64,000 bases of DNA from Anopheles merus. Its lineage: Eukaryota; Arthropoda; Insecta; Diptera; Culicidae. Shown piece after piece: positions 11,491-22,740 of the stretch. Within the stretch, counting starts at the first letter, position 1; every line of letters starts with the position of its first letter. The notes beneath the pieces were generated by a model, which worked only from the letters and a program-made list of their open reading frames with translations, did not search any database and was not told the DNA's origin. Made by a program: the position numbers and the translations under genes. The stretch covers positions 61,300,906-61,364,905 of the forward strand of contig NC_054082.1 in NCBI RefSeq assembly GCF_017562075.2. Reading direction: 5' to 3'.

Positions 11491-12243
11491 TGTAATGAGT
11501 TCTAGGATAAAGTTACGGTCGCCATGTAATGCGATGATCGTACAACTGTACCTCGAGTACCGTCGCGGTAGGTCAGTTTTTACTGACATGAGCCGAGGTG
11601 GAATAATACTTTGTTCGAAGCGGACTTTTCAACACTTGATCGTCCAGGCGATCATAGAAACCTTTAGGAGGTTTCCCTTACTGGAAACGTTGGAGTTTAG
11701 AGGCCTTACCTTGGGTAGGGGGACATAACTAAACTCTTTAAATGAGAAGTCGATAGATGTAGGATGGGCATAGTCCTATCCTGACAGTCCGAACGAATCT
11801 GACTTGCCATGATCGGAGTTGGTTTTATTTATACTCAAATGAAGTTAAGGGTTTCTCACATTTGGTTCCGGGTTGTATGTTGGAAAGTTATTGTTTTCAC
11901 TAAGCTAGTTACGTTTGTCTTTTGTTGACAAGAATGATGGTTCTTGTCACTAAGTTCCTGTTTTGGGTTTAATGCTTATACTGTTCCTGCTTTGGGTTAT
12001 AATGCATAAACTGTTCCTGTTTATGTTGTACGTTTCGGTTGGTTCTGTTAAGTGTGTCACAATTGTTTTTATATGAACGGTGTGGCCTGAGCTCTTCCGG
12101 GTGTGTATGGTATGATCTGATTTGCTGAGTGTTTTATAATGGATGTGGTGCAATGGTGTGATTTGGCTTTTCAAAGTGTGTTGCTATGTGTCTATGGCTG
12201 ATAGTGTGTATTACAATATGTTCTGTATAGCAGATATGCTACA
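11491..12243 (-). repeat. element C 5' LTR
   Basis: A 753-bp LTR, almost identical to 7710-8461, with TG...CA ends and AACG immediately outside (12244-12247). The outer flank ATGTCAACGACGAAGG is element B env sequence, continuous with 7610-7709 once element C and one AACG are removed. Confidence 0.95.
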
Positions 12244-12626
12244 AACGTATGTCAACGACGAAGGACGCAACAATTTAACCAGCGATCGTCAACATCACAA
12301 TCGAGTTGCACCGGAGAATCAACCAACGTACGGTTGGCGCGCCGCTCACCCAAACCAAATAGAATGTAGAAGCAACCAAACTGCAGCCAGAGAAGAACTA
12401 ACGCCCGAAGAACCAAACGCCGTAAATACCACGCAAACATCACACGTCATCGCGCAAAGCATCACACCAGCGCAACGAAACCTCTTTGAACTGATGAAAT
12501 TAAACTCTAGGTGAGCGATATATAGAGCAGATTAGAACACACATTACCCGATTAACAATAATGTCTCCACGATGTACTACCAGTCGCGTGAATCTGGTAA
12601 AACTAGCAGTTTTACGAGGGGCGGAA

Positions 12627-13490
12627 TGTTGAGAACGCGACAATCCAGAGTTTTTATATTTCCTTCTAACCATAAAATAGACTAAAATACGGTAGTTTAA
12701 AAGTACTCGAGAACAGACGTACCGTCAAGGAGACAAACATAATGTTATCCTAAACCCTTCAAGTAGGGCCATCTGGTTTTTGACTTGCATTTTTTAGCAG
12801 TCCATTACTTCAATTCATTTCGAACCTATAACGGTTAACTTAGGATTACAGCATGCATGTGTGCCAAGCTAGACCATTCCTTAGAAGCGTAGAAAAAATC
12901 TACATCCATTTTTCTCACGACCGTAAAATTGTTAAACCTAAATCACTCAAACGTAGATGCGTTAATAACATTAACCAGATCATGAATTCGAAAGTAATAA
13001 GTTCAAGTATTTGTCAATGATGCAATACATCCGGAACATGCACCACAGAATTCAAGTGTTAGGTACAGTCACGCCAAAAAGGGAAAACCACAACGCCTGC
13101 AATCAATGCAACAATTTGTTCTCACCAGAGAAAGCAATAAAAAAAGGGATCACATTTCCTTCAGGATAATGCTTGACATAAAACAGAACCAGAAACCTCT
13201 CAGAAGAATGCGTAGGCGTGGCGAAAAGGGAACAGGCTAGCGACACGAACATATGCGTAAAAGGAAGATAAAATAACCTTTCCACAATAGAAGAATAGTA
13301 TATAAGAATTCATTTTGATTCTGAATAAACACTTGCTATTTAGATCTAAAAGAGAAAAGATCTGTGTGTCAGTGTCGGAAGTTCTTTTTTCCTCGTCTTT
13401 AAAAGGTGGTACTGCCAGCGCGTTGGCAACGGACTCGATCTATCGTCTGATCGAGCCAAAAAGGTTTTGTAAACGCCTCGAAGTTTTACA
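12627..13490 (+). repeat. element B 3' LTR (left arm)
   Basis: An LTR of about 864 bp with ends TGTTGAGAACG and GTTTTACA, preceded by the purine tract ACGAGGGGCGGAA. It matches 29632-30499, 48233-49101, 53853-54717 and 59469-60333 in reverse orientation. It follows the env stop by about 110 bp. The outer flank ACACG at 13491 should be one copy of the B target duplication. The partner copy is not in the window. Confidence 0.92.
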
Positions 13491-14063
13491 ACACGCGAGA
13501 AAGAGATAGCGCTATGAAGAGAAAAAGCACGGACGACGGCTGACAGCGATTGGCCATCTGGCGCACCAACACAACTAAACCTTCGACAGCGTGCTCAGGC
13601 GAGGGGTATGAGGCGGAGCCAGGGACGGGTAGCTCGACGAGCTGCTTGACAATTTGCCGTTGGAGAGAAAAGGAAGGCATGATGAAATTCTCCGAACGCC
13701 ATGATTTCGCCTGTCGCTTTGCGCAGCGGGACCGATCTAGGAGGGGAATCCTGTAGCGACCAGAGTTCCATCTGGTGCATACATCTAGAACCACGACCAA
13801 AAATGTTCGATAGGCGAACTAGAGCGAGACAACTGGTGATAGCACGCTTCACCGCCTCGGTTATCCGGTGGCTTGTTACACCCATTCTCTTCTCCGGCAA
13901 CTCTCGAACGAACAATAGTAATTTTGCGTCTCTCCCGAACTCACCGTTCCGCGACTTAAAAGAAAAACGAATAAACCGAACTCTATCAAAACGTAGTTCG
14001 CAAAGCGTGTTGCGTATATTCTTAAAAAATTAGGGACCACATTTGTGGCGCCCCTAAACCATT
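13491..14063 (-). other. sequence F, unassigned (left arm)
   Basis: About 570 bp between the B LTR and element D, mirrored at 29061-29631. It is GC-richer than D. Long open frames on both strands (for example 13595-13915) have no recognisable domain. At the D boundary lies an imperfect palindrome, TAGGGACCACA, TT, TGTGGCGCCCCTA. F could be part of an LTR starting TGTGGTCCC on the minus strand, cut by B, but no second copy is present to prove it. Confidence 0.45.
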
Positions 14064-14846
14064 GTAGCTTATATGACAACAGTCAATTTGTTTTCTGCGG
14101 ATGATTTGTGGCATTAAAATACGATCGCCTCTGAATATTAAATCGTTCTCGACTGATAGCTCATTCCGATAGCCAAAGTATATTTTAATGCTGTCAGGCA
14201 CTTTATTTGCTTCATCAGGCCACCCTCTTGTATATATTGTATTAGTAGTTGTAATGTTTGGTCTTTTTTAGTCTCTTCCTTTATTTCTTAAAGGCGATCA
14301 TCCGTAATTTTTAAGTAGCGCTGCTGAGGTATATTCTCAATTTCTTCAAAAAAATTATAAATAATATTTAGTTTCTTATACTGATCCCATGATTCATCTT
14401 TTTCATCTGGGGCTCTTGATAACGCATCAGCGACAACATTTTCTTTTCCACTAACGAATTTGATGGACAGATTATAACGTTGGAGATTTAATAACATGCG
14501 TTGTAAACGGCGAGGAGCTGACAAAAGAGGTTTGTTGAATATATTGAGTAGTGGTTTGTGATCTGTTTTTATCGTTACTTTAGGATTGCCAATTAGAAGC
14601 TGATAAAACTTGATACAACCAAATAATATCGCTAATAGCTCCTTTTCGATTTGAGCATAGTTTCGTTCGGTTGGTGTTAGTGTTCTCGATGCATATCCAA
14701 CGATAGCCTCTTCTTGATAGACTGCAACTCCTAAACCGAAACTACTTGCATTGCATTCAAGCACTTTGTAACATCATAACGGTTTTGTAACATCATAATA
14801 TTTTAGAGTGCTGATGTCTCCAACCTGATTTTTTACTGTGTCAAAC
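14064..14846 (-). pseudogene. pol: element D RNase H and following zinc-finger start (left arm)
   Basis: An open frame at 14288-14764 encodes a gypsy RNase H: LECNASSFGLG, YAQIEKELLAI, KTDHKPLL and KENVVADALSR. The first catalytic Asp of the usual CDASxxGxG motif is Asn in both arms. The region down to 14064 appears to reach the start of the integrase zinc-binding domain and then stops at sequence F. Element E splits this from the RT part at 14847-16869. Confidence 0.85.
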
Positions 14847-15051
14847 TCCTTGTAGCGGGCGTCTCGATCCCTATTTATAAACATAAGACACACACCACTA
14901 TACTAGCATAAGGTTAGATGCCGAACGACGAAGGAGCACGAAGTAGGAAATAAAATATAGTTAGTAAGATCTCAACCACTAAACCATAAAGAGTTAGAGC
15001 ATTACCAAATACGATCATCCGAAACCCATCGCGAAAGATAAACCTCCCAAA

Positions 15052-15296
15052 TCCTTTTGCTCAATTTCTGTCCATTGCCATTGTTGATTGTTTGCAATTA
15101 ATTTCCTCATATGCGTTAAATTGGTACTCAAATTAGGTATAAATCTACTCAAATAATTCACCATTGCTATGAATGTATGTACAGCCTTGCTGTTTAACGG
15201 CTTGGGGTAGTTTCTAATGGCAGATATTTTAGACTCATCTGGCTGCAATCCCATGTTTGTTAAAACATGACCATACAATTTGACAGAACTTTGACA
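15052..15296 (-). repeat. element D pol segment trapped inside element E (left arm)
   Basis: This 245-bp stretch, starting with the TCCT target tetranucleotide, is a second copy of the D coding sequence that flanks the other E LTR at 16866-17111. It encodes part of the RT connection region (for example RNYPKPLNSKAVHTF). A normal element has its primer site right after the LTR, so this is foreign. It is also present in the right arm (27823-28067) and so predates the inverted duplication. Confidence 0.88.
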
Positions 15297-15388
15297 AACT
15301 GGTGACCCCGACGTGATTCGAACAGTGCAGTGCCGCGATAATATCCTAAAGCGTTCCTTTTCCGTTTTTTAATTGGAAAGTTAAACAT

Positions 15389-16002
15389 GACTACCCCACC
15401 CGTCGAGTGCAAGGAAGAAGGACAGGAGATAGCGTCGTCAATTTCGCGAATGTGGTGCCCGCCGTTTGACGCAGAAGACGTTGTTCGTTTGTCTCGAGGC
15501 TGCATTCTGCATGAACGCGGTTAAACTCGACAAGCACATGTTTAACGTGGTTATCGTAGCACTGGGTACCCAAGCCAAGCATTTTCATTCTGCCATTGCG
15601 AAGTGTAACACCGCAACGACGAGTGACAGATACCTTGTCATAAAAAAGGCGGTCATTGACCATTTTAAGCCTTCAGAGAGTGAAAGGCTAACCAGCTTGC
15701 TATCCGGTGTTTCTCTTGGCGATCAAAAACCGAGTCAACTTTTGTCGCAGATGCGCCGAATGGGTGGAGACAGGTGTTCCGACGCGGTCCTCTCCAACAT
15801 TTGGCTTCGAGCCCTAACACCAACGGTTCGATCCATCATCACTGCGATTCCTTCCGCTTCTTTAGATGAACAAGCTGTGGTTGCCGACAAGATTATGGAA
15901 GTGCCGAATGGATTGCAAGGTTCGGCGTACCAATTAAAATCACCACTGACCGCGGGAGACAATTCGAAAGTGAACTTTTTTAAAAACTCTCACAAACACT
16001 AG
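15389..16002 (+). pseudogene. gag: element E gag (left arm, 8-bp deletion)
   Basis: Gag of the CsRn1 type, with DRYLVIKKAVIDHFKPSE, SGVSLGDQKPSQLLSQMRR and a LDEQAVVADKIMEV end. Compared with the right-arm gag, eight bases are missing near 15477-15484, between short direct repeats GACGT. This shifts the frame after the N-terminus. The rest stays open at 15466-16002. The frame ends where integrase sequence begins. Confidence 0.82.
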
Positions 16003-16666
16003 GTATTGACCATCTAAAAACCACTCCTTATCATCCACAGGCTAACGGTCACATTGAGCGCGTACACCGGCAACTAAAAGCAGCACTAATGTGTCACAAT
16101 CGAACCAGGTGGACAGAGATATTACCATTCGTGTTGTTAGGGATGCGATCAATTCTAAAAGAAGATTTAGGAGCAACCGTTGCCGAACTAACCTACGGTA
16201 CTAGTTTACGACTACCAGGAGAGTTTTTTGATCACAGTAGGCAGATTACCAATGCAACGCCCGAATTAGTAAACAACCTGAGAACGATCATGCGTAAGTT
16301 ACAACCCATACAAACTTCGGATCACAATACAAAGAAAGAGGCTTACGTGAATCGTGGATTAGCGTCGTGTACCCATGTATTTGTGCGGGTAGATAGTGTC
16401 AGGCCATCGTTAACACCACCGTACGACGGACCATATAGAGTAATAGCAAAGGACAAAAAACCTACACTTGAAGAAAAAGGGAAAAAATCGACAATTTCTA
16501 TATATCGTTTAAAGCCTGTTTATGTGAGCGCGACAAATCAAACGAGCGTACCAGATAACGTTTCATATCCTCAGAAGGATACAGTAACCGACAGAAACCG
16601 ATACACCAAACGCGTTATGGTAGAAATATTTTCCGTCACGGAAAATTTAAAGAAAGGGGGAAGTGA
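16000..16666 (+). pseudogene. pol: element E integrase C-terminal fragment (left arm)
   Basis: Sequence encoding the end of a gypsy integrase core, TTPYHPQANGHIERVHRQLK, with the catalytic-type Glu. It continues into an open frame at 16089 with RWTEILPFVLLGMRS, EFFDHSRQITNA and PYDGPYRVIAK (a GPY-like chromatin-contact domain). It has no link to the N-terminal half of integrase. The frame differs from the right arm after PYRVIAKDKK because of small indels. Confidence 0.8.
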
Positions 16667-16869
16667 TGTAGCGGGCGTCTCGATCCCTATTTATAAACAT
16701 AAGACCACCCACTATACTAGCATAAGGTTAGATGCCGAACGACGAAGGAGCACGAAGTAGGAAATAAAATATAGTTAGTAAGATCTCAACCACTAAACCA
16801 TAAAGAGTTAGAGCATTACCAAATACGATCATCCGAAACCCATCGCGAAAGATAAACCTCCCAAATCCT

Positions 16870-18213
16870 TTTGCTCAATTTCTGTCCATTGCCATGTTGA
16901 TTGTTTGCAATTAATTTCCTCATATGCGTTAAATTGGTACTCAAATTAGGTATAAATCTACTCAAATAATTCACCATTGCTATGAATGTATGTACAGCCT
17001 TGCTGTTTAACGGCTTGGGGTAATTTCTAATGGCAGATATTTTAGACTCATCTGGCTGCAATCTTATGTTTGTTAAAACATGACCATACAATTTGACAGA
17101 ACTTTGACATAGATTTAATTTGTTTAGTTTTTCGTTGCGCTGCTCTAAACGGTCGAATAGCATTTGAGACATGAATTATGGTTGGCAAGAGCTTCCTCTA
17201 ATGTTTCTCCGGTTCCATATATTATAAATCATCTGCTATGCATTCGACGTTTGGCAGACCGTCAATTACTTCCAATATTTTCATCAGAATATTTCTGGGC
17301 TGGTGCTATACCAAACCGAAGTCTTAGCCATCTGTATCTTCCAAACGGTGTCCAAATGTTGTCAGTTTGCTACTGTGGTCATCTAATTCAACATGCCAAA
17401 AGCCTTTTCGAGCATCCTCAGTAGAAAACACCTTGGATTTTCCTAACTCCCGAAGTATTTATTCAAAAGTTGTAAATTGTAGATTGGGTCTCAAAAGTGC
17501 TTTGTTTAATGGTATAGGATCTAAACATACACGAATGTTCTTTTTAAAGGATCGCCTCTTTGAATGATCACTATGTTACTAACCCAGTCAGTGTGTCTTG
17601 TTTTCTTTAGCTATTATGCCATCCTTTTCCAGTATGCTTAATAATTTTTTAACTTATTTATCAAAGCTATCGGAATTCGTCGTGGCGGTTGAATGGATGG
17701 CGATTGAAGGATCAACTTCCAATGTTACTTTACCTCGAATTTCCCATAGCCCTCGAATAATTCTTTGTAATTGTCTACAATTTTATAAGCTTTCATTCTA
17801 TACGTGTTGATCAAACTTTCTGAATTCGTTTGTGATGGGCTTTTGAATTGAAACAATATTGCAGAAATTTACCAATCCAAGTTCTCGGGAAGCTCTAGCC
17901 GATAGTAGCGGGCGATGATTTCCTTCTACGACTTGAAATATTTTTTAAAACATTTTCCGTTTCGATGGCATGACATTTTCACTTCACCTAAAAGTTAATT
18001 GGGTATCCCCCAAAGCTTGCAAACGAGTTTAGATAATTGTATAGCTGTGTCTGATTTCCAAACATCAAAAGTTGCTCTTTGCCAATTAAGCTGGTGTTAG
18101 CTCCAGTGTCTATTTCACAAATCATGTTCTTCCATTTTTTTATTATATTTTAAGAATAACTCAGTAGCCACACTACCACCGTTATTGGATTTATCTATTA
18201 TTTTTTTACGTCC
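16870..18213 (-). pseudogene. pol: element D protease and RT (left arm), broken
   Basis: Mirror of 24878-26237. RT connection, RT core and protease sequence lie on the minus strand but are split by stops and frameshifts. A stop codon directly follows the ADDL active-site motif near 17225-17235, as in the right arm. The protease DTGAN motif lies near 18105. Confidence 0.78.
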
Positions 18214-18463
18214 GTTAGTGATATATGCGAGAATGGACAATCACACACGAACATAAATACAGTTATAAACTTAACGGATGCTTTATTGCTCACTTGTGTA
18301 TGCCGCGCTGCCCCGATGCGAAGTGTCCTCTGCTCTTCGCCCAGCAGCCGAACGATCCACCCCGACCGATCGCTCTCAGGCGCTCACGACTCGTCAACTG
18401 CAGTAAGAGCGGCTTACTGCAGAGAGAGCACGCGAGCAGCTGGCTGCATTCTTTCATCTAACA
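18214..18463 (-). repeat. probable solo LTR inside D (left arm)
   Basis: Mirror of 24627-24877, described there. It has the same ends (TGTTAG and CTAAC), a GC-rich middle and an AATAAAG-type motif. Confidence 0.5.
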
Positions 18464-19180
18464 ATTTTGCTTATTGTATATTCATGGCCATCTTCTGAGC
18501 AGAGTCATCTGAGGTGGCTTCTTCTTTACTTCTTTAATGCGGTGGAAGTTTTATCGACATACTTTTTCGAAATGATTTTTTCTGTTACAGTTGCAACATT
18601 TTTTGACAAATTTTTTGACGAATGTTCGGGGCCATTTATTTGATGTAGCGAGCTTGTATATGATCATTTCATCTAACAGTGTACCCGGTTTTGCAACCTT
18701 TGCCATTACCTTTAATCTCGTACAGTATTCATCTATAGATTCCTGACCTGATTGTTCCGCAATAAAGAAATCCAAGCGGTCCATCAAAATGTTTCTTTTT
18801 GGGACATTTTTTCGTATTGCGCTAAGCGCTGCCTCTGGTGTGTCGCACGTTCCTCACTTGTTAGCTCAAAATTAAAGAATTTCTTTTTTACATCTTCTCC
18901 AATGATGGATAGCAGAAAACTCACCTTTTGTTCTGCCTGACTTTCTGGCCACTTATCGATTCCCGTTGCTTGCGAATAATCTTTCCAGCTTTTCTAAAAA
19001 AAATCTAAGTTTTCTTCTATGTCCCCCTCTAGCATCAGCGGTGACGGTGTTGGCACGGATGGAGCATGTAAAATTTCTCTACTTGTACCACTCTAATTTT
19101 GGCTACTCATTTGTTTATCATATGTCACAGCATTTTCGTCTGGTTTCCAAAAATAGAGCGAATTGCGTCGCATCCATTTT
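18464..19180 (-). pseudogene. gag: element D gag (left arm), frameshifted
   Basis: Capsid-like gag of a gypsy element. Visible blocks are SGQESIDEYCTRLKVMAKV and GTLLDEMIIYKLATS, plus a CX2CX4HX4C zinc knuckle (CCNCNRKNHFEKVC) in the frame 18551-18787. The N-terminal part is in other frames up to about 19175. Several indels separate the parts. The right arm has the same gene with different lesions. Confidence 0.78.
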
Positions 19181-19331
19181 CTATAGTTGCCAGAGTTTTT
19201 CGATGGATAGGAAACAAAATGGCGTAGCGATGATCACAACTCAGCACTTATTTTTTTTTTACCATTAATCCTGTTTATGACGATATTGATGACGTCCTTC
19301 AACTTTTAGTTGACCAGCACTTCTGACACCA

Positions 19332-20333
19332 TGTTTTATTTCTTGTTCACAAATAATTCCTTTTATTTTATTTAGCTCAATAAACCATCTAGTTCCTCAG
19401 TTAGCTGTCTCGAATCGAATTCCCGATGTCGTCGTTCGTGTCCGGCGGCTTGGATGATGATCGAGGTATACGTACGGCGGGTGCGCCTGTACATCGGTGT
19501 ATAGTTTGGCAGGTGTGGAGAAATTTACTATCAATTTCTAGCACTGGGAATATCCATTGTTTTTTTTTGCTCCTTGCGCCTGTAATAACATTGAGATTCT
19601 TTTACAATTCTCGCACTTTTTCTGGAGAAATCCATTGATTTCCGCCAACCTCCGTTTTCAAACCATCTTACGATTCTCGCTCTTGTCCTGGAGAAATCCA
19701 TATTTCCGCCAACCTCCTTTGCACAAACATGAGAATTCTGAAACAATTCTTGCCTATTTCTGGAAATCCATTGATTTCCGCCAACCTCCTTTGAGCAACC
19801 CTGGAGAATTCTAATGCAATTTTCGCACATTTCCTGGAAAACTATAAGTTTTCGCCACTTCATGTTGGTATAATGACGCTTTACCTAATGATGCTGCCCA
19901 TTTCAACTTTCCACATAGAATTATCACGTGTAGGTTTAGGATAGACAAGGAAGTGATAGATAGAGAGAGATAGGACGAGCGTGAAAGATCATTCGAGATG
20001 CAGGAAATGCGAATAAACGTCAGTCGTGTTGGATTAATCAACGGAAGAGCATGACACCGTGTGTTCCTTAATTTCTTGAATCCGAAAGGTTGCTTTAGAG
20101 GATGGTTGCTTGGCCATATCACGACAAATGGCGCAGTTGGACGAATCTACGCATGGTAAATATAAGATTTGGTTGGGTTATTGTGGGTTTGCGTATTTTC
20201 CAAAACAAGTGAGAATATGGATGAACGGGTGCGTATGTGTCATGACATAGTTTATATCAATGAAGAAGATACGCACACTAGCAAGTGTTGAACAATATAA
20301 AACGTTTAGACGTTCCTGAAGGGGTCTGTTACA
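19332..20333 (-). repeat. element D 5' LTR (left arm)
   Basis: An LTR of about 1.0 kb in minus orientation, ends TGTAACAGACC and ATAAAACA. It is followed inwards by the primer site TGGTGTCAGAAGTGC (19316-19331, minus strand). It contains several related ~80-bp blocks with GGAGGTTGGCGGAAATC (19620-19860), an internal tandem repeat. It mirrors 22741-23759. Confidence 0.85.
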
Positions 20334-20759
20334 AAAAAAAAATAATAAAAAAAAATTAAAAAAAAATAAAAAAAATTAAAAAAGATACTTGAGGAACACG
20401 TTGTAAGTGATTAATGAGCATTAAATACAAGTATTATTTACTATCATAGTAAAACGACTAAATTAGGAACAATGAACAAATAAAACACATAAAAATAATA
20501 CTTCATAATAAAATAATAAATTATTTTCTTAACATGTTTATAAGAAATAAAATAAATAAAACGATATGTAAAATAAAACAAATAAAATAAAATGAGTTAA
20601 ATATAAATTTATAAATAAATAAATCATCAATAATTAACTTTTTATGCATAATTTTATAACATGCATAATTTTTAACAATTAAATTAATAAAGGCCTTTAC
20701 ATAATAATTTCCTACTAGTGCCTTATAGTGCTGACGCAAATCTTACTTATAAACGATCA
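20334..20759. other. AT-rich spacer, inner palindrome (left)
   Basis: Poly-A/AT-rich sequence with no gene, the reverse complement of about 22311-22740. Landmarks shared with the right side are GAGGAACACGTTGTAAGTGATTA and the ATGCATAATTTTATAAC region. It lies outside the D LTR and belongs to the older host sequence or satellite flank. Confidence 0.7.
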
Positions 20760-21420
20760 TACTTGTATAATTGATGCAATAGACCACATGAAAGCACATT
20801 CCACCAGTAATCGATGTAACAAAAAAAAAATGGAAATAAATGTTGAGGCACATCCTTCAAGAGGACTGATTGTCAATAGACCATATTAAAGCACATCCAC
20901 CAGAATCGATGTAACAAAAAAATGAAATTGAATGTTAAGGCACCCCTCCAAGAGGATCGATGCAATAGACCACATTAAAGCACTTCCACCAGGAATTGAT
21001 GTTACACAAAAAAAATGAAATTAAATGTTAAGGCACATCCTCCAAGAGGATCGATGCAATAGACCACATTAAAGCACATTCCACCAGATCGATGTAAAAA
21101 AAAAAATAATATAAAAATAATAATATATTAATAAACGGAGATGAGAGTTAAGGCATATCCTTCCCGAGGACCGATGCAATAGACCACATTAAAGCACATT
21201 CTACCAGGATTGATGTTGCACAAAAAAAATGAAATTATTTTGGCACATCCTCCATGAGGATCGATGCAATAGACCACATTAAAGCACATTCCAACAAGAA
21301 TCGATGCAATTAAAAAAAAAATTAAAAAAATGTTGAACCACATTAATGCACATTTCAACGAACGATGAACAGTGTTATAAGTGTTAAAGCATATCCTTCA
21401 ATATAGGATTGATGCATCTA
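20760..21420 (-). repeat. satellite array, left half (~100-bp units)
   Basis: About six imperfect units of 88-120 bp. Each contains GATGCAATAGACCACATTAAAGC, then ATTCCACCAG, GATGTAAC, a poly-A run, and GTTAAGGCACATCC. Copies of the key block start near 20774, 20875, 20966, 21054, 21174 and 21264, with a degenerate one near 21340. Unit length varies because of the A-runs. The same units are mirrored at 21590-22310. Confidence 0.88.
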
Positions 21421-21465
21421 AATATTAAGACACCTTCCATAGAATTATAAAAAAAAATAAAATAA

Positions 21466-21577
<112 letters not shown>

Positions 21578-21589
21578 TTTTTATTTTTT

Positions 21590-22310
21590 TTTATTAATTC
21601 CTATTGGAATGTGTCTTAATATTTACGATTGCATCAATCCTATATTGAAGGATATGCTTTAACACTTATAACACTGTTTCATCGATTTCGTTGAAATGTG
21701 CATTAATGTGGTTCAACATTTTTTTTAATTTTTTTTTAATTTGCATCGATTCTTGTTGGAATGTGCTTTAATGTGGTCTATTGCATCGATCCTCATGGAG
21801 GTGCCATAACATTTAATTTCATTTTTTTTGTGCAACATCAATTCCTGTAAATGTGCTTTATGTGGTCTATTGCATCGGTCCTCTTGAAGGATATGCCTTA
21901 ACTCTTCATCTCCGTTTATTAATATTTATTATTATATTATATTATTATTTTTTTTTTTACATCGATTCCTGTGGAATGTGCTTTAATGTGGTCTATTGCA
22001 TCGATCCTCTTGGAGGATGTGCCTTAACATTTAATTTCATTTTTTTTTGTGTAACATCAATTCCTGGTGGAATGTGCTTTAATGTGGTCTATTGCTCGAT
22101 CCCTGGAGGGGTGTGCCTTAACATTCATTTCATTTTTTTTTGTTACATCGATTCCTGGTGGAATGTGCTTTAATATGGTCTATTGCATCAGTCCTCTTGA
22201 AGGATGTGCCTCAACATTTAATTTCCATTTTTTTTTTTGTTACATCGATTACTGGTGGAATGTGCTTTCATGTGGTCTATTGCATCAATTCATACAAGTA
22301 TAACCGTTTA
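21590..22310 (+). repeat. satellite array, right half (~100-bp units)
   Basis: Mirror of 20760-21420. The key block GTGCTTTAATGTGGTCTATTGCATCG recurs near 21759, 21855, 21977, 22074, 22167 and 22262. The repeated unit gives look-alike open frames, which are not genes. Confidence 0.88.
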
Positions 22311-22740
22311 TAAGTAAGATTTTGCGTCAGCACTATAAGGCACTTAGTAGGAAAATTATTATGTAAATGCCTTTATTAATTTAATTGTTAAAATTATGCA
22401 TGTTATAATTATTAATAATAAGTTAACTATTGATTGATTTATTTATTTATAAATTTATTATTTAACTCATTTTATTTTATTTTGTTTTATTTTACATATC
22501 GTTTTATTTATTTTATTTCTTATAAACATGTTAAGAAATAATTTATTATTTTATTTATGAAGTATTATTTATTATTTTGTGTTTTATTTTGTTCATTGTT
22601 CCTAATTTATGTCTTGTTTTACTATGATAGTAAATACTACTTGTATTTAATGCTCATTAATCACTTACAACGTGTTCCTCAAGTATCTTTTTTAATTTTT
22701 TTAATTTTTTTTTTTAATTTTTTTTTATTATTATTTTTTT
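22311..22740. other. AT-rich spacer, inner palindrome (right)
   Basis: Mirror of 20334-20759. AT-rich, no gene; it ends in T-rich runs just outside the D LTR. Confidence 0.7.

Larger units (their letters stand above)
7710..12243 (-). mobile_element. element C: non-autonomous gag-only gypsy (mdg1-like) retrotransposon
   Basis: A complete LTR retrotransposon of 4534 bp on the minus strand. The LTRs at 7710-8461 and 11491-12243 are nearly identical. The primer site TGGCGACCGTGACC lies next to the 5' LTR, a purine tract (AAAGGGAGGAGG on the minus strand, 8462-8473) lies next to the 3' LTR, and AACG is duplicated at both sides. The internal region holds a gag gene but no protease, RT or integrase. 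The right arm keeps the empty target site at about 30873-30900, which proves the boundaries. The primer site resembles that of the mdg1/412 lineage, thought to use tRNA-Arg. Confidence 0.93.
7610..12514 (+). pseudogene. env: element B env C-terminal remnant split by element C
   Basis: Positions 7610-7705 and 12244-12514 together correspond to the C-terminal ~120 codons of the element B envelope-like gene, as seen whole at 49214-49585. The first part encodes the GYGWQLLAAFWDSLTNFLSH region. The second encodes the polar tail ending LFELMKLNSR and a stop at 12512. Element C sits between them with AACG duplicated (7706-7709 and 12244-12247). Upstream env sequence is missing because LINE G occupies it. 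Confidence 0.85.
14851..16865 (+). mobile_element. element E, CsRn1-like gypsy with internal deletion (left arm)
   Basis: LTRs lie at 14851-15051 and 16667-16865, and TCCT is duplicated outside (14847-14850 and 16866-16869). The primer site TGGTGACCCCGACGTG is at 15300-15315; CsRn1-clade elements are thought to use tRNA-Trp for a site like this. A purine tract AAAGAAAGGGGGAAGTGA precedes the 3' LTR. The internal region joins gag directly to the end of integrase, so protease, RT and RNase H are gone. A 245-bp piece of element D pol (15052-15296) lies between the 5' LTR and the primer site. Confidence 0.88.
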
